This document shows positions 13,246 through 23,438 of a stretch of DNA of 64,000 nucleotides, in pieces. The stretch covers positions 80,883-144,882 of the IMG/VR virus record IMGVR_UViG_3300024507_000369; one strand, written 5' to 3'. The notes below the pieces were generated by a model. That model had not been told where the DNA came from and ran no database searches. It saw nothing but the letters and a program-made list of their open reading frames with translations. How positions within the stretch are numbered: position 1 is the first letter of the stretch; the number at the start of each line of letters is the position of its first letter. Source of the stretch: a virus. A program made the translations under genes and the position numbers.

Positions 13246-16167
13246 TTAAGCAATATTTCCAATTGAGTCTGAATTTCCTAAGCACCTAATTTTTAGATAA
13301 CTATCCTTAAGCGGCGTAATTGTACCAGCACTGACAAATGCTTTTAAAGTCACTCTGCAGTCTGCAGATGGTATAGCAAGTCCTTTAACCTGAATCAATC
13401 CTCCTGCACCATTAATAATAGATGCTGATGGAGACATTGTGACTGTTTGACCAGTTCCTGCAAGTACTCTTCCACCAACAATGTCAATATTACCAGTAAC
13501 ATTACCAGTTGCAGTTAATGATGCAAATCCAGACCCGGAAGAAGAACTGAAGAGCAATGTGCAAGTTCCTGCTGTCGTTTTCGTGAAGAAGAGATTATAG
13601 TCAATTTCATAATAATGTCCAGAGAGAAGTGAAACTCCTACATTGTTTCCAAACCAAGAAACTGAGGTTTCTGCCGTTGTTGCACTAATATCACTACCGT
13701 TTGCATTTAATCTATAAAATTGCGTTGAGTCAATAAATGCTCTCTTAGTTCCATTTGTAATATCATTTTGTGTTACGAATAGATTCACTCCATCATATTC
13801 AATTGCATTTGATTCTGGCGTTGTTAATAAAGATCCTGCATTAACTTTGATTGGAGCTCCATTAGGAGTTGTTCTACCAGCACCAATATGCAAATTGCTA
13901 CTGATTGTTGTTGTTCCAATTCCAACACCGGGAATAGATGTGTCAAAAACAAATGGTTTTGACGAATCTGAACTTGAAATTTGAGTAGTAACTCCTGCGG
14001 AGGATGATGTTAGAACAACATTAAATGAACCAGAAGACCCAACATTCAATAATACACCATCTTGTCCAGCAAGTCCCTGAGTACCTTGAACACCTTGTGG
14101 ACCTGTATTGCCGAGAGGACCTAGAGTTCCTTGTGAACCTTCAGTTCCTTGCGCTCCCTGACCAGCAAAGGCTCCCTCTCTTCCTTGAACACTGGTGCCT
14201 TGAGTGCCTTGTGTTCCATTAGAACCTTGAAGACCTTGAACACCTTGATTTGATCTACCTTGAATTCCTTGAACACCTTGAGAACCTTGGGAACCATCTT
14301 GACCAACATAACCTTCATTTCCCTGAATTCCCATGAGACCTTGAATACCATCAAGTCCCTGAATTCCTTGAGCACCTTGGATTCCTAATGTTGAACTATT
14401 AATCCAAGAAACATTAGAACCATCACTTCCTAAGACATAACCCAAAGAACCAAAATTTCCATCTTTATCTAAGATATTTCCCGTTACTTTAAGATCTCCT
14501 TGTACATGCAAGTCAGTATCTGCTTTTGTTGTACCTATACCAACTCTACTTTGTCGGTAAATTGTTGTTCCTGCTCCAGTAGTCCAACGCGAAGCGACAA
14601 AAAGACTGCCATTTTGATATAATGAACCACCAAAGTTAATATCAGAATTTACATCTAAAGAATATGCTGATTTTGCCGTTGTTCCTATGCCGACATTAGA
14701 TAATGTATGAATTCCAACTGATGTTTTATTCCAATATTGGGTGCTACCAACACTTACGCCAAGTAAATATTGTCCATCACCATAGTATGTTATAATACCA
14801 GATGATGCAGTAACAATACCCGCAGATATTGATACATTTCCTACAGAAAGACCGGAAGAATTTACAAATCTTTGTACCAATACAGAACTTGCAGAACTAA
14901 TTCCGGTTGATATTGTGCTGGATGCTCCAATTTGAACTACATCTTTTTGAGTAACTCTACTTGAGAATCCTACTGGAGAATTAATCGGGATTACAGTGGT
15001 TTTTGCAAATCCGGGACTGATTAAAACCGCATTAACATAACCACTTTGAACTAAAATTGTTGAGAATCCAACAACTGGAACATCTGTAAAAATACCAACG
15101 ATACTGATAGAACTTCCAACAGATACTCCAATTGTACTTGCAACACCAATTGCTGTTGAACCTATTCCAGTGTTAATTGCTGTTGAAGTATTTAAAAATG
15201 TTCTATTATATGGAGTAACTGCAGTTGTAGTTATTGCAACAACAGGTGCTGAAGTTAGCACTCCAACTACAGTAATTCTATCTCCAACTATAATATCGGA
15301 ACTACTGTCTAAAATTATTTCTGTTGATCCAATAGAAACTGGATTATCTACTGTCTTTGTAAAATTTAAACTTGAATATTGTTGTCCAGTTACATTTAAT
15401 TCGTCAGTTGTGATAGTTCCAGTATCAATTTTATTTTGTGGACCATTTATAGTTACACTTGAAGAACCTACAGTCAATATTCCAGTGATTCTTGCATCAC
15501 CATCGATATAGTTTATGTCAGTTGGTGTAATGAATACTGTAACTCCTGCACCCGTGCCAGCAGCAACTACATCACCGCCAACAAAGTTAATTGATGTAAC
15601 TAAATCAACTGTACCTACAGGTGTTCCTTCATCAAGAACTGTAATACCATTAATAGTTGATCCGCCAGTATATGCGCCGAGCACACCATAACCAACAAGT
15701 TCTACAATATCACCCTGATTTGTTGAAGAAACTAAAGTTACATCGACACTGCTATCATAGTATTCTGAACTTGATAATTTTACACCATTGACAAAAACAT
15801 CAAGTTCATTTGGTGTATGAGTAAATGGAAACTCAAATTGTCCATCAAAAGCAGTATAAGTTTGTACCGTTCTAAAATTAGGAAAACTTGACCACTCAAC
15901 TCCACTATAAGTTGTTCTTAGATACTGTCCAGTTGATCCTAAACTTGTTAGACTTCCTGCAGCTACTGGTCCTTCAAGTACAAGAGTTTGGAAAGTTGCA
16001 ATTCCGGTTAAATTTATATGAGTTGCGGCAATACCACCACGAACATCTAAAGTTGCTCTTGTTACGGTAGTACCAATACCAACTTTATCGTTTGTAGCGT
16101 CGGCAAAGATAAGATTATTGTTTACTTCTAAACCGTTTTTGACAACAAAATTCTTATTTATTCCCAT
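13246..16167 (-). CDS. Large tail fibre protein with collagen-like region
   Basis: A 973-residue structural protein. Residues about 592-702 are a collagen-like run of Gly-X-Y triplets, mostly G-x-Q (G-I-Q-G-A-Q-G-I-Q-G), which would form a triple helix. Both sides are Thr/Ser/Val/Gly-rich with G-I-G-T-T and S-S-V repeats typical of phage fibres, and an early V-F-V-N-G-V-K-L segment of a kind shared with the C-terminal part of the 2002-residue neighbour. The last 120 residues lack repeats and may be a tip domain. A late promoter palindrome precedes it. Confidence 0.8.
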   Translation of the reverse strand: MGINKNFVVKNGLEVNNNLIFADATNDKVGIGTTVTRATLDVRGGIAATHINLTGIATFQTLVLEGPVAAGSLTSLGSTGQYLRTTYSGVEWSSFPNFRTVQTYTAFDGQFEFPFTHTPNELDVFVNGVKLSSSEYYDSSVDVTLVSSTNQGDIVELVGYGVLGAYTGGSTINGITVLDEGTPVGTVDLVTSINFVGGDVVAAGTGAGVTVFITPTDINYIDGDARITGILTVGSSSVTINGPQNKIDTGTITTDELNVTGQQYSSLNFTKTVDNPVSIGSTEIILDSSSDIIVGDRITVVGVLTSAPVVAITTTAVTPYNRTFLNTSTAINTGIGSTAIGVASTIGVSVGSSISIVGIFTDVPVVGFSTILVQSGYVNAVLISPGFAKTTVIPINSPVGFSSRVTQKDVVQIGASSTISTGISSASSVLVQRFVNSSGLSVGNVSISAGIVTASSGIITYYGDGQYLLGVSVGSTQYWNKTSVGIHTLSNVGIGTTAKSAYSLDVNSDINFGGSLYQNGSLFVASRWTTGAGTTIYRQSRVGIGTTKADTDLHVQGDLKVTGNILDKDGNFGSLGYVLGSDGSNVSWINSSTLGIQGAQGIQGLDGIQGLMGIQGNEGYVGQDGSQGSQGVQGIQGRSNQGVQGLQGSNGTQGTQGTSVQGREGAFAGQGAQGTEGSQGTLGPLGNTGPQGVQGTQGLAGQDGVLLNVGSSGSFNVVLTSSSAGVTTQISSSDSSKPFVFDTSIPGVGIGTTTISSNLHIGAGRTTPNGAPIKVNAGSLLTTPESNAIEYDGVNLFVTQNDITNGTKRAFIDSTQFYRLNANGSDISATTAETSVSWFGNNVGVSLLSGHYYEIDYNLFFTKTTAGTCTLLFSSSSGSGFASLTATGNVTGNIDIVGGRVLAGTGQTVTMSPSASIINGAGGLIQVKGLAIPSADCRVTLKAFVSAGTITPLKDSYLKIRCLGNSDSIGNIA

Positions 16168-16193
16168 TGGAGGAGAGCGCCTACCTTTTTACT

Positions 16194-16205
16194 TATTTAT
16201 AAATA
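16194..16205. promoter_or_regulatory. Palindromic bidirectional late promoter
   Basis: The 12-bp palindrome TATTTATAAATA holds a late TATAAATA on each strand: minus strand 16194-16201, 26 nt before the collagen-like fibre gene, and plus strand 16198-16205, 24 nt before the gene at 16230. One site can thus serve two divergent late genes. Confidence 0.7.
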
Positions 16206-16229
16206 TTATAAAAGTATTTCAGAATTAAT

Positions 16230-16493
16230 ATGGCTTCTCAAGTTTTAAGTGGAAGTACTAATGCAACATATACCAATAGCACCGGTCAAAATGTAAGATT
16301 AGTGATAAACTTCATGGCAAATTGTACTTTGATGAATTGGGGTGGAATATCCCTTACTGGAGGTTCAACAAGTATAGCAAAAGGTCGTGAGCCTCTTGTT
16401 TTTCCTAATGAAATTGTTCTCTCCGCAAATCAATCATTTAGTGCAACATGCGGTGCTTACAATATTATTGTAATCAAAGAAGACGGAACCTAA
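16230..16493 (+). CDS. Small probable virion protein
   Basis: An 87-residue beta-rich protein (Ser, Thr, Asn, Gly) starting M-A-S-Q-V-L-S-G-S-T-N-A, with no signal peptide. It is the only rightward gene inside the leftward fibre cluster and is read from the plus-strand half of the palindromic late promoter. Composition and position suggest a fibre-associated or decorating protein. It stops at the last base before the converging stop of the next gene. Confidence 0.65.
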   Translation: MASQVLSGSTNATYTNSTGQNVRLVINFMANCTLMNWGGISLTGGSTSIAKGREPLVFPNEIVLSANQSFSATCGAYNIIVIKEDGT

Positions 16494-16700
16494 TCAAATA
16501 GGATTAGAAAATCCATTTGTTGTAAATGGAGTCTTAAAAGAAACATCAGCAGCAAGTTTATCTTTTGTGATAGTTGCGGCAGCAATTTTTGCTGCCGTAA
16601 CATTCCCGTCAGCAATTTTTGCAGTTGTGACTGCAGAATTGGCAATATCTGCAGTCCCCACTGCTCCATCTAAAATTAAATCTACTTGTGTTTGAGACAT
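16494..16700 (-). CDS. Small fibre-like protein with A-x-I repeats
   Basis: A 68-residue protein with repeats of the type T-A-D-I-A-N-S-A-V-T-T-A-K-I-A-D-G-N-V-T-A-A-K-I, a pattern found in shafts of many phage fibres. Short length suggests either a small accessory fibre protein or a remnant of a larger fibre. It lies between the 2002-residue gene and the rightward 87-residue gene. Confidence 0.62.
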   Translation of the reverse strand: MSQTQVDLILDGAVGTADIANSAVTTAKIADGNVTAAKIAAATITKDKLAADVSFKTPFTTNGFSNPI

Positions 16701-16717
16701 TTTAGTAACCTCCTAAT

Positions 16718-19700
16718 TTAGAATAATCGCCAACCAATGGTGCTATTTACAAACATGAGATTCAGCGAAACATAACCGACATCCATTATCATGTCTTCCG
16801 CAAGTCCCATGAGTAAACTACCATTTCTTGCGATGGTAATATTTTGGAAATTGCCTGTGTTGTTTATTGTAACAAACCACCCAGCCACTGGATTTGTTGG
16901 CAAAGTTATTGTGGTATTATTTTGAGTTACGGAACAAAATTCCTTGTTAACTAACACTTTGTTTGCTGTAGTCGATGTTGTTGAATATAGATTTTTCCAA
17001 GTTATGCCAGCACCTACAGTTGAATCAATTGTTAACATAGTACCTTCAGGTCCAGGTCCAACAATTATTGCACTGTTGTTTGCAGATCCAACAACAAGTT
17101 CACCTTTGTTCTTCCAAGAGTTATCAGATAATAATGCACCCTGAGCACCTAATGCAACTATGAAGTGAGATTTTCCTGCCTGTGGTGGGGTTAAAAAGCG
17201 AATTGTATTTGTGTTATCCCCAGCAGTTTGTAGAACTGTATAGTCAGTTCCTGGTTTCTGAATAACTCCCCCAATAGAAACTATAAGGTTTGCCGCATTA
17301 CCTGATGGTATATAGTTAGTACCATTAATCTTCATGGAGAAATCAGTTCTTGAACCATTGAAAGGTCCACCATTAATTGCCTGATCAATACTATCAACAA
17401 CAGCTGAGTTTCCTAATGGATATGCACCAGTAAGAGAGGAACTGTTGGTGGGAACAAATCCAAGAGCTGTGGTAACTTCGGAATATGATAATGGGGCATC
17501 TGCACCATTTGCCTTTAAGAAATTAGTTGGCGTTGCGTTCAATTTAATAAACTGATTTGCTCTATAAATTGAAGTTTCACCAAGTCCAATAATATTGACT
17601 GTAGAAATGCCAGTTGTTGTATTGTATTGAGTATCTACACGAAGATTTGTGCCTACAAACTTAATTTGAGTTGTTAATCCAACATATGAGGTACTATTAG
17701 CGAGACCAATAGCAATATTGTCGGAAGAAACTGTAATGGTTGCGATACCTATCGCAGATCCAAAAGAACCATTAATCTTAATCGGACCAGATCCTCTTAT
17801 GTCTATGTTGGATGCAACACCAACAAAGTTTCCATTTGCAGATAGTCCAACAGCATTTTCCGAATATGGGAAGATTCTTCCAAACTTTTCCCATCTATTA
17901 TTATTAGTATAAACCCAACCAATATAATCACCCGTAGATGGAATAGCGTTATAATGAACATCACCCGGGTTACCAGCAAGTGCTGGAGTAGAAATTCCTA
18001 CAGTATGCTTTCTTGAGACTGCTGCATCTCCTTGTAAGAAGAGAGAAACTACTTCAATACCTTTAGATGAATTTGAAGTTATCTTCTCATTGAAAACTAC
18101 TGGTCCATTGAACTCAGAAATTGCTCTTCCGTTTGCCCCACCTTCAACACGGATAGAACGATTAAAAGTCCCTTCAATAGCAGTCAAAACATTAAGAGAC
18201 GGTTCATTTCCAATATCTTCACCAGTTACGGTTAAGATTGGAGTATCAAATACTTCTTCCTGTCCAGTAACTGTGCTTAATTTCTTATTACCCGCATATG
18301 AAATTCCTTTATCATTCATACCGGTGTAGAAATTAACACCACCTTCTCTTCTTGTAGATTGTGCTAATAATTCTTCTTCTGTGGAAGTTTGTCTATCTTG
18401 CTTATCGGGGAAAGCAGTTGAATAGTTACCTGGTCCAAATCCAACATATTCGAAGGTATGACCAGATGCACGAATAATTGAATTTCTTCTTAACTCAACT
18501 GGATTTACACTTATTCTTCTTACTGTAGAGTTAATTTTGTGACTTACTGCTTTAGTACCAAGAGCACCTCTAAATACAAAAATTGGATCTCCACTAACAA
18601 TTGTTGATGGTACAGTTGTTTTAACTCTTACAACTTCTCCGTCTATTTGCAAGTAATCTCCAATTTTAATATCCAAATTATCAATTCCTCGGATGGTCAC
18701 ATTATCCGTGGTTGCATCGGTAATACCAAAAAGCAAAGTAGTAGTGATTCCAGCATAATTATAATTCACTCTTCCAGAAATATTTTCATTATCGGGACTT
18801 ATATCTCCATAATTTGAAGTTACTCCTTCTGGATAAACATGACCAAAACTTGTACTGTTTTGAGCTGTGGTAGCAATTCCAACATTTACTACAAAGGACG
18901 TTAACCCAACATTATTAATAATAGAGAATCTTCCATTATGAATTGGAAGTTGATTTCCACTCAGTCTAACAGTATTGTCTATACTAAAACCATGATTTTC
19001 TAATGTTACAATCGTAGCAATTCCAGTTGTATGGGTATATCTAATCGTTGAAATTCCAATAGATCTTCCAGTTAAATAAACAAAGGAATTTTCTGAGAAT
19101 GTTCTTCCAACCCCAGTTGAACTTCGATTAGGCACGGGATTTGCTGAAACTGCCACAAAGCTCTTTGCAGCGCCAACCTTAACATCGGTAATTCTATATA
19201 AATCATTATATTCCAAATAGGAGACTGAAGAAATTCCAGAAACCCTCACTACATCTCCAACATTATTATAAATTTTCGAAACAGTAACAACTCCGTGAGT
19301 GTGTCCAGTTGTTGTTGCTATACCGACTACAGCAAGTGTATTTCCGATTCCATATGCACTACCACCATGCATAATTTGAACTTGGGAAAGACTTCCGTAA
19401 GAGTCAATTACAACTTTTGCAGTTGCATCTTGACCTGCAGCAGACCCAACAAATCCGACTAATTTTGCATTATAATATGTGCCGGGAACATATTTTGCTC
19501 CAGTATTTGCAATACTTACTTTAGTGACTCGATTTAGACCATGTTCTATTGATGTATAAAAGTCATGATTTGTTTGAGATGATGATTTGATGTCAGTAAT
19601 ACCAACTCCAACATCATTATCTTTAAGAAAATCATTAATAGTTTCTTTAGTAATACTATTTTGTACATCATCAACAACAACTTGTCCAATTAAAGATGGA

Positions 19701-22700
19701 GTTGCAAATGAATTTGCTGCATCTGGATCAGATTCTGGATTGTCTCTGTTTAGTTGTGGGTAAAGATCTTTTATTGATTGTGAATATTTTTCTTCTGTAA
19801 ATGGAGTAACTGTGGGTGCGTTTGAGGAATTTAATATAGTTAAGTAATATATACCATCTTGTTTTTCTGGTATGTATTTTTGAACCTCTTTGTTTTGTTG
19901 AATATAATAAACTGAAGTATATTTCTTTCTCTTGAAGTATGGAAGATCTATATCTCTTTCTGTGGTATCATTTAAATATTCGCCGGGATTTGTATTTAAT
20001 CCAACCGAAAATTGTCTGGAGCTTGAAATGCCAGAAACTGTAAATACTCTATTAAATCCTGTTTGGGATACGCCAATTGGATTATATTCGCTCTTAATGT
20101 TGACAAGTTCAACTTGAGAACCAACTGATAAATTATGTGGCAATTCTGTTAAAATATTCGCAACATTTCCACTCCAATTTGCATCAGCAATAAATTTGAA
20201 GTTTCTTTGTTGATTAATATTTGATAAAGTTCCTGTACCAAAATATGTTTGTATTTCTCCAGTGGTTGACCCAATAGAAGCATTTGATTCTTGAATAACA
20301 AAACCATCACTTGGTGGTCTTGCATATAATCTACCAGTTTGTGCAGGAATTACATATCTTAATCTATAAATTCTATCCGATAAAATTCTATTATCTTTTT
20401 TACGAGTTATATAAGTTCTTGGAGTTGCATTTCCTAATGCAGAAACACCAAGAGTCTTTATAATAGAATTAATTGTATTTTCACTTGATGCAGTTGCTAC
20501 CTTTATATACCATTGTTGCTGAATATTATCATATTGAACAGGGTGTCCAATATCTCCAGGATTCTTATCAGAAACTCTACTGACTATTCTTAAAATTCCA
20601 CCATTTGAGTTAATTGTGATCTGATTTCCATTAATTGCATCATTTAAATTTTTTGCAAGTTTAAGAGTTGTATTTGTAGTCAATCCACTTAATGGATTTG
20701 CATTCGTTATTGCATAGTAAATATTATTTGGAATTAACCCATCGGGCAAATGTCCATTTCTACTTAAAATGCGAACTGTTTCTCCATTTTCGAAATTATG
20801 AGCTGTTGGAAAAGAAATGATGCTTGATGTATCGATGCTATTAATTCCAACAATGCTTCTACCAACATAAAAACTCTTTTCAGAACTCGTTTGAGAATTC
20901 TGCATCACAATACGAGAGCGATATTCTTTTACTGTCTCATTAACCGATAGTGTAAGATTTAGATAGTCGTTCTCTTTTGCACCAACTCTATATCCTTCTT
21001 TTATGGTTTCTGGAAGAACATCTGGGTCAGTCTGACCGTATAAGTATAACCTTTCGTTTGTTGTAGTAACCCCTACAACTTTTTGAACATCTATAGAGTC
21101 AAATTCAATTGCATATTCTGTTGGGGAAACATCCTTTGGTGGAATAATATGACTGATATAACCAAAATCATCTTGGGGGAAAGCATTTCTTCTGAATCCA
21201 CTTGAAACTAATGACTTCGCACCAAAGTTAGAGTTGGAGTTTGTGATTGATTGGTCTCCACCAGTATCAACAGAAAAATGCTCTGCATAACCAATTGCAA
21301 AAACAGAGACATTCTGAATGAATGCATCGTTAACACATTTGATGTGGTAGTTTTTATATGCTGGTTTAAAGAGTGCTTTTGAATTGGAACTTATATTTTC
21401 ATTACCAGTTATTGTATTGTCTTCATAAAGTCCCGTGTCAGAGTTATAAACAACAAATGCATTATCATCTTTCTGTAGTCCAATTCCAGTAAATTGGGCA
21501 ACAACCATGGATTTAAATCCACTTGCCTTATCCCCATCTGCAAGAAGTCCACACATTCCGTATACAGAACGCAATGAACAGTTGAAGATGTATGGAGAAG
21601 CAGAGTTAACGGTATCGGATGCTAAAGCGAGTGTAGATCCAGTTGGTGATGGTAAAGCTACTTGTGGTGCATTTTGAACTCTATAGACAAATGTGGTATC
21701 ATTTAATTTTTCCGATATTACATATTGTCCATTATATCCAGGAACTTCTATTCCGTTAATTTTGATTGGAGTATCTGGTTCTAAACCAGGAACATTATCT
21801 ACAGTGGTTACTGTAATTTTATTTGTTGGGGTGATTCCATTACCAGCTTTAATACTGCTTATTCCTACTGATAGACCAGTTGATCCAACAATTCTGTATT
21901 CATCAATTTTTGGTTCAATATCTAAACTTGCTGAAGGATAATCTGGTTCAATTGCACGACCAGATGATGCTCCATAAGCAAGACCAATCTTTTCATAATA
22001 CATGTCAAGATCAGTACGATCATATTCTAAAGCAGAGGGATAAAATGCGTCTTGAATTCTGACACCATTTACACCATCCGCATATTCAAAAACTGTTAAC
22101 TTATGGTGAGAAAAATTAGGGACAAATAGATTATCTGTATAATCTGTGTAGCATATTCCATTTGGATCTGCATCAAAAACAGTGAACTGCCAGAAATAGC
22201 ATCCACCAGTTACTCTAAAAATAGCAGTTCTCTCAATGTTATCATTAGTTGGGTTCGGAACATATAGGGGACGAATCTTTGTTTTACGAAGATCCATTCC
22301 AACGATAGATGTTCCACGAGGGATAATAACACCACCATAAACACTATTAAGTTTGTATAGAGAGTTATTTCTGTCGGTTAAATCAAAGCTTGTTGTGGAA
22401 TCAAATGGTGGGAAATCATTTGAAGTTAGTCCATTTCTCAGTCTATAATTATTCTCTCCATCTGGAATATATCCGGGTCTGTTATCTACTAAGTGATCTC
22501 CCGGATACAATAGAATCGTAGTTTTTCCGAATCTATCGTTGTTTAATCCTCTTTGATACGAAAATCTTGCAGATTCAATTAATGCTCTCTGAATCGTTTT
22601 AAATGGACGAGTTAGAGAGTTTCCTTGATTTTCAACACTATCCGTAGAATCTAAACTATTGGGATCTACGTATATAATTGTACCACGAACTGATTTCAGA

Positions 22701-22726
22701 AAATTATCTAATCTGGAGAGACCCAT
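16718..22726 (-). CDS. Giant structural protein (2002 aa), probable baseplate/fibre
   Basis: The longest gene of the window. Residues about 15-320 (I-Y-V-D-P, T-R-P-F-K-T-I-Q-R-A-L) look like the start of a pectate-lyase-type beta-helix. The middle has many beta-rich repeats with G-I-S-T and V-G-I-A-T-T. Near residue 1580 lies a region with G-N-P-G-D-V-H-Y-N; the last 130 residues are less repetitive. Such long proteins with this beginning are common among cyanomyovirus virion proteins, where they probably connect fibres to the baseplate. It has a late promoter and follows a terminator. Confidence 0.78.
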   Translation of the reverse strand: MGLSRLDNFLKSVRGTIIYVDPNSLDSTDSVENQGNSLTRPFKTIQRALIESARFSYQRGLNNDRFGKTTILLYPGDHLVDNRPGYIPDGENNYRLRNGLTSNDFPPFDSTTSFDLTDRNNSLYKLNSVYGGVIIPRGTSIVGMDLRKTKIRPLYVPNPTNDNIERTAIFRVTGGCYFWQFTVFDADPNGICYTDYTDNLFVPNFSHHKLTVFEYADGVNGVRIQDAFYPSALEYDRTDLDMYYEKIGLAYGASSGRAIEPDYPSASLDIEPKIDEYRIVGSTGLSVGISSIKAGNGITPTNKITVTTVDNVPGLEPDTPIKINGIEVPGYNGQYVISEKLNDTTFVYRVQNAPQVALPSPTGSTLALASDTVNSASPYIFNCSLRSVYGMCGLLADGDKASGFKSMVVAQFTGIGLQKDDNAFVVYNSDTGLYEDNTITGNENISSNSKALFKPAYKNYHIKCVNDAFIQNVSVFAIGYAEHFSVDTGGDQSITNSNSNFGAKSLVSSGFRRNAFPQDDFGYISHIIPPKDVSPTEYAIEFDSIDVQKVVGVTTTNERLYLYGQTDPDVLPETIKEGYRVGAKENDYLNLTLSVNETVKEYRSRIVMQNSQTSSEKSFYVGRSIVGINSIDTSSIISFPTAHNFENGETVRILSRNGHLPDGLIPNNIYYAITNANPLSGLTTNTTLKLAKNLNDAINGNQITINSNGGILRIVSRVSDKNPGDIGHPVQYDNIQQQWYIKVATASSENTINSIIKTLGVSALGNATPRTYITRKKDNRILSDRIYRLRYVIPAQTGRLYARPPSDGFVIQESNASIGSTTGEIQTYFGTGTLSNINQQRNFKFIADANWSGNVANILTELPHNLSVGSQVELVNIKSEYNPIGVSQTGFNRVFTVSGISSSRQFSVGLNTNPGEYLNDTTERDIDLPYFKRKKYTSVYYIQQNKEVQKYIPEKQDGIYYLTILNSSNAPTVTPFTEEKYSQSIKDLYPQLNRDNPESDPDAANSFATPSLIGQVVVDDVQNSITKETINDFLKDNDVGVGITDIKSSSQTNHDFYTSIEHGLNRVTKVSIANTGAKYVPGTYYNAKLVGFVGSAAGQDATAKVVIDSYGSLSQVQIMHGGSAYGIGNTLAVVGIATTTGHTHGVVTVSKIYNNVGDVVRVSGISSVSYLEYNDLYRITDVKVGAAKSFVAVSANPVPNRSSTGVGRTFSENSFVYLTGRSIGISTIRYTHTTGIATIVTLENHGFSIDNTVRLSGNQLPIHNGRFSIINNVGLTSFVVNVGIATTAQNSTSFGHVYPEGVTSNYGDISPDNENISGRVNYNYAGITTTLLFGITDATTDNVTIRGIDNLDIKIGDYLQIDGEVVRVKTTVPSTIVSGDPIFVFRGALGTKAVSHKINSTVRRISVNPVELRRNSIIRASGHTFEYVGFGPGNYSTAFPDKQDRQTSTEEELLAQSTRREGGVNFYTGMNDKGISYAGNKKLSTVTGQEEVFDTPILTVTGEDIGNEPSLNVLTAIEGTFNRSIRVEGGANGRAISEFNGPVVFNEKITSNSSKGIEVVSLFLQGDAAVSRKHTVGISTPALAGNPGDVHYNAIPSTGDYIGWVYTNNNRWEKFGRIFPYSENAVGLSANGNFVGVASNIDIRGSGPIKINGSFGSAIGIATITVSSDNIAIGLANSTSYVGLTTQIKFVGTNLRVDTQYNTTTGISTVNIIGLGETSIYRANQFIKLNATPTNFLKANGADAPLSYSEVTTALGFVPTNSSSLTGAYPLGNSAVVDSIDQAINGGPFNGSRTDFSMKINGTNYIPSGNAANLIVSIGGVIQKPGTDYTVLQTAGDNTNTIRFLTPPQAGKSHFIVALGAQGALLSDNSWKNKGELVVGSANNSAIIVGPGPEGTMLTIDSTVGAGITWKNLYSTTSTTANKVLVNKEFCSVTQNNTTITLPTNPVAGWFVTINNTGNFQNITIARNGSLLMGLAEDMIMDVGYVSLNLMFVNSTIGWRLF

Positions 22727-22757
22727 CTTATTAATACTTATAGTTTCCGTTATAAGT

Positions 22758-22764
22758 TATTTAT
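22758..22764 (-). promoter_or_regulatory. Late promoter (ATAAATA)
   Basis: Minus-strand ATAAATA followed by ACT, 31 nt before the ATG of the 2002-residue gene and immediately after the terminator of the preceding gene. Confidence 0.65.
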
Positions 22765-22767
22765 TAA

Positions 22768-22807
22768 ACGAAAAAAGAGACTAGGATTACTCCCAGTCTC
22801 TTTTCGC
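22768..22807 (-). terminator. Rho-independent terminator
   Basis: Inverted repeat AAAAGAGACT / AGTCTCTTTT around 22772-22804, with a T-run on the minus strand. It ends transcription of the Mom-like gene stopping at 22815. The symmetry and flanking A-run suggest it could also work on the plus strand. Confidence 0.72.
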
Positions 22808-22814
22808 ACTTCCT

Positions 22815-23438
22815 TCACACCTCAATATTATACCATGACTCTTCTTTCCAAGTCAAGCGTTTTTGAAGTTGTTTATCAAATACCATTAAATATCTGTGCT
22901 TTCTACTTCGTTCTTTCCACTCACCTTCATAACCTTTTACTTTTCCACGAGAGTGTTTAGTTCCGTCTGAATAGTAGAAATCTTTTTTTCTATCCGTGAG
23001 ACCGTAATATTTAAAATTGCAAGCCCGATAGATTGTACCAGAATGGTAATCGTTATCAGCATAAGAGAGGATTGCTTTAACTTCAGTATCTCTCCGAAGT
23101 TGTCTAATCGCTTTTGAAACAAACCAAGAAGTGATGTTATATTCACTAGATTGTGTATCAGGTCTGATGCATAATCTGGAGAGTTCGAAGAGTCCTTGTT
23201 GTTCGTGTCTTTCAAGTCCAAATGCTCCTTTCGCTACTTCAGGTACTGGCAGTCCAGTGAATATACAAACTCCTTGAAGACCACCTATATTCAAAGGAGA
23301 GAACTCATTATTTTTAAAGAGTCCGTAATTATATCCAGACTTGAATCCTTTTGATATATCTTTAAGATAATGGTATTTTAGTAAAAGTTCTTCTGATTGT
23401 TTTTTTGTTACTTTATCAATATAGAAGTCAGACTTCAT
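22815..23438 (-). CDS. GNAT-like protein resembling Mom DNA-modification family
   Basis: A 207-residue protein. Key segments are F-E-L-S-R-L-C-I near residue 90, I-T-S-W-F-V-S-K-A-I-R-Q-L near 108, I-L-S-Y-A-D-N near 125 and G-T-I-Y-R-A-C-N-F-K-Y-Y-G near 134. This order (E-L-S-R-L, S-W-F-x-x-x-x-I, S-Y-A-D, G-x-I-Y-x-A-x-N) is that of Mu Mom-like acyltransferase-fold proteins, which in Mu convert adenine to a carbamoylmethyl form that resists restriction. In many phages the biochemical role of relatives is unknown. A protective DNA modification is a reasonable inference, not shown. Confidence 0.62.
   Translation of the reverse strand: MKSDFYIDKVTKKQSEELLLKYHYLKDISKGFKSGYNYGLFKNNEFSPLNIGGLQGVCIFTGLPVPEVAKGAFGLERHEQQGLFELSRLCIRPDTQSSEYNITSWFVSKAIRQLRRDTEVKAILSYADNDYHSGTIYRACNFKYYGLTDRKKDFYYSDGTKHSRGKVKGYEGEWKERSRKHRYLMVFDKQLQKRLTWKEESWYNIEV

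Noticed and set aside
14121-14375. 84-codon frame in the collagen-like region
   Set aside because: Arises from the triplet repeat read in another frame; Lys/Glu/Val repeats without independent signals.
14060-14395. Short tandem repeats as a possible CRISPR array
   Set aside because: The repeats are Gly-X-Gln codons inside an open fibre gene; no spacer-repeat periodicity.
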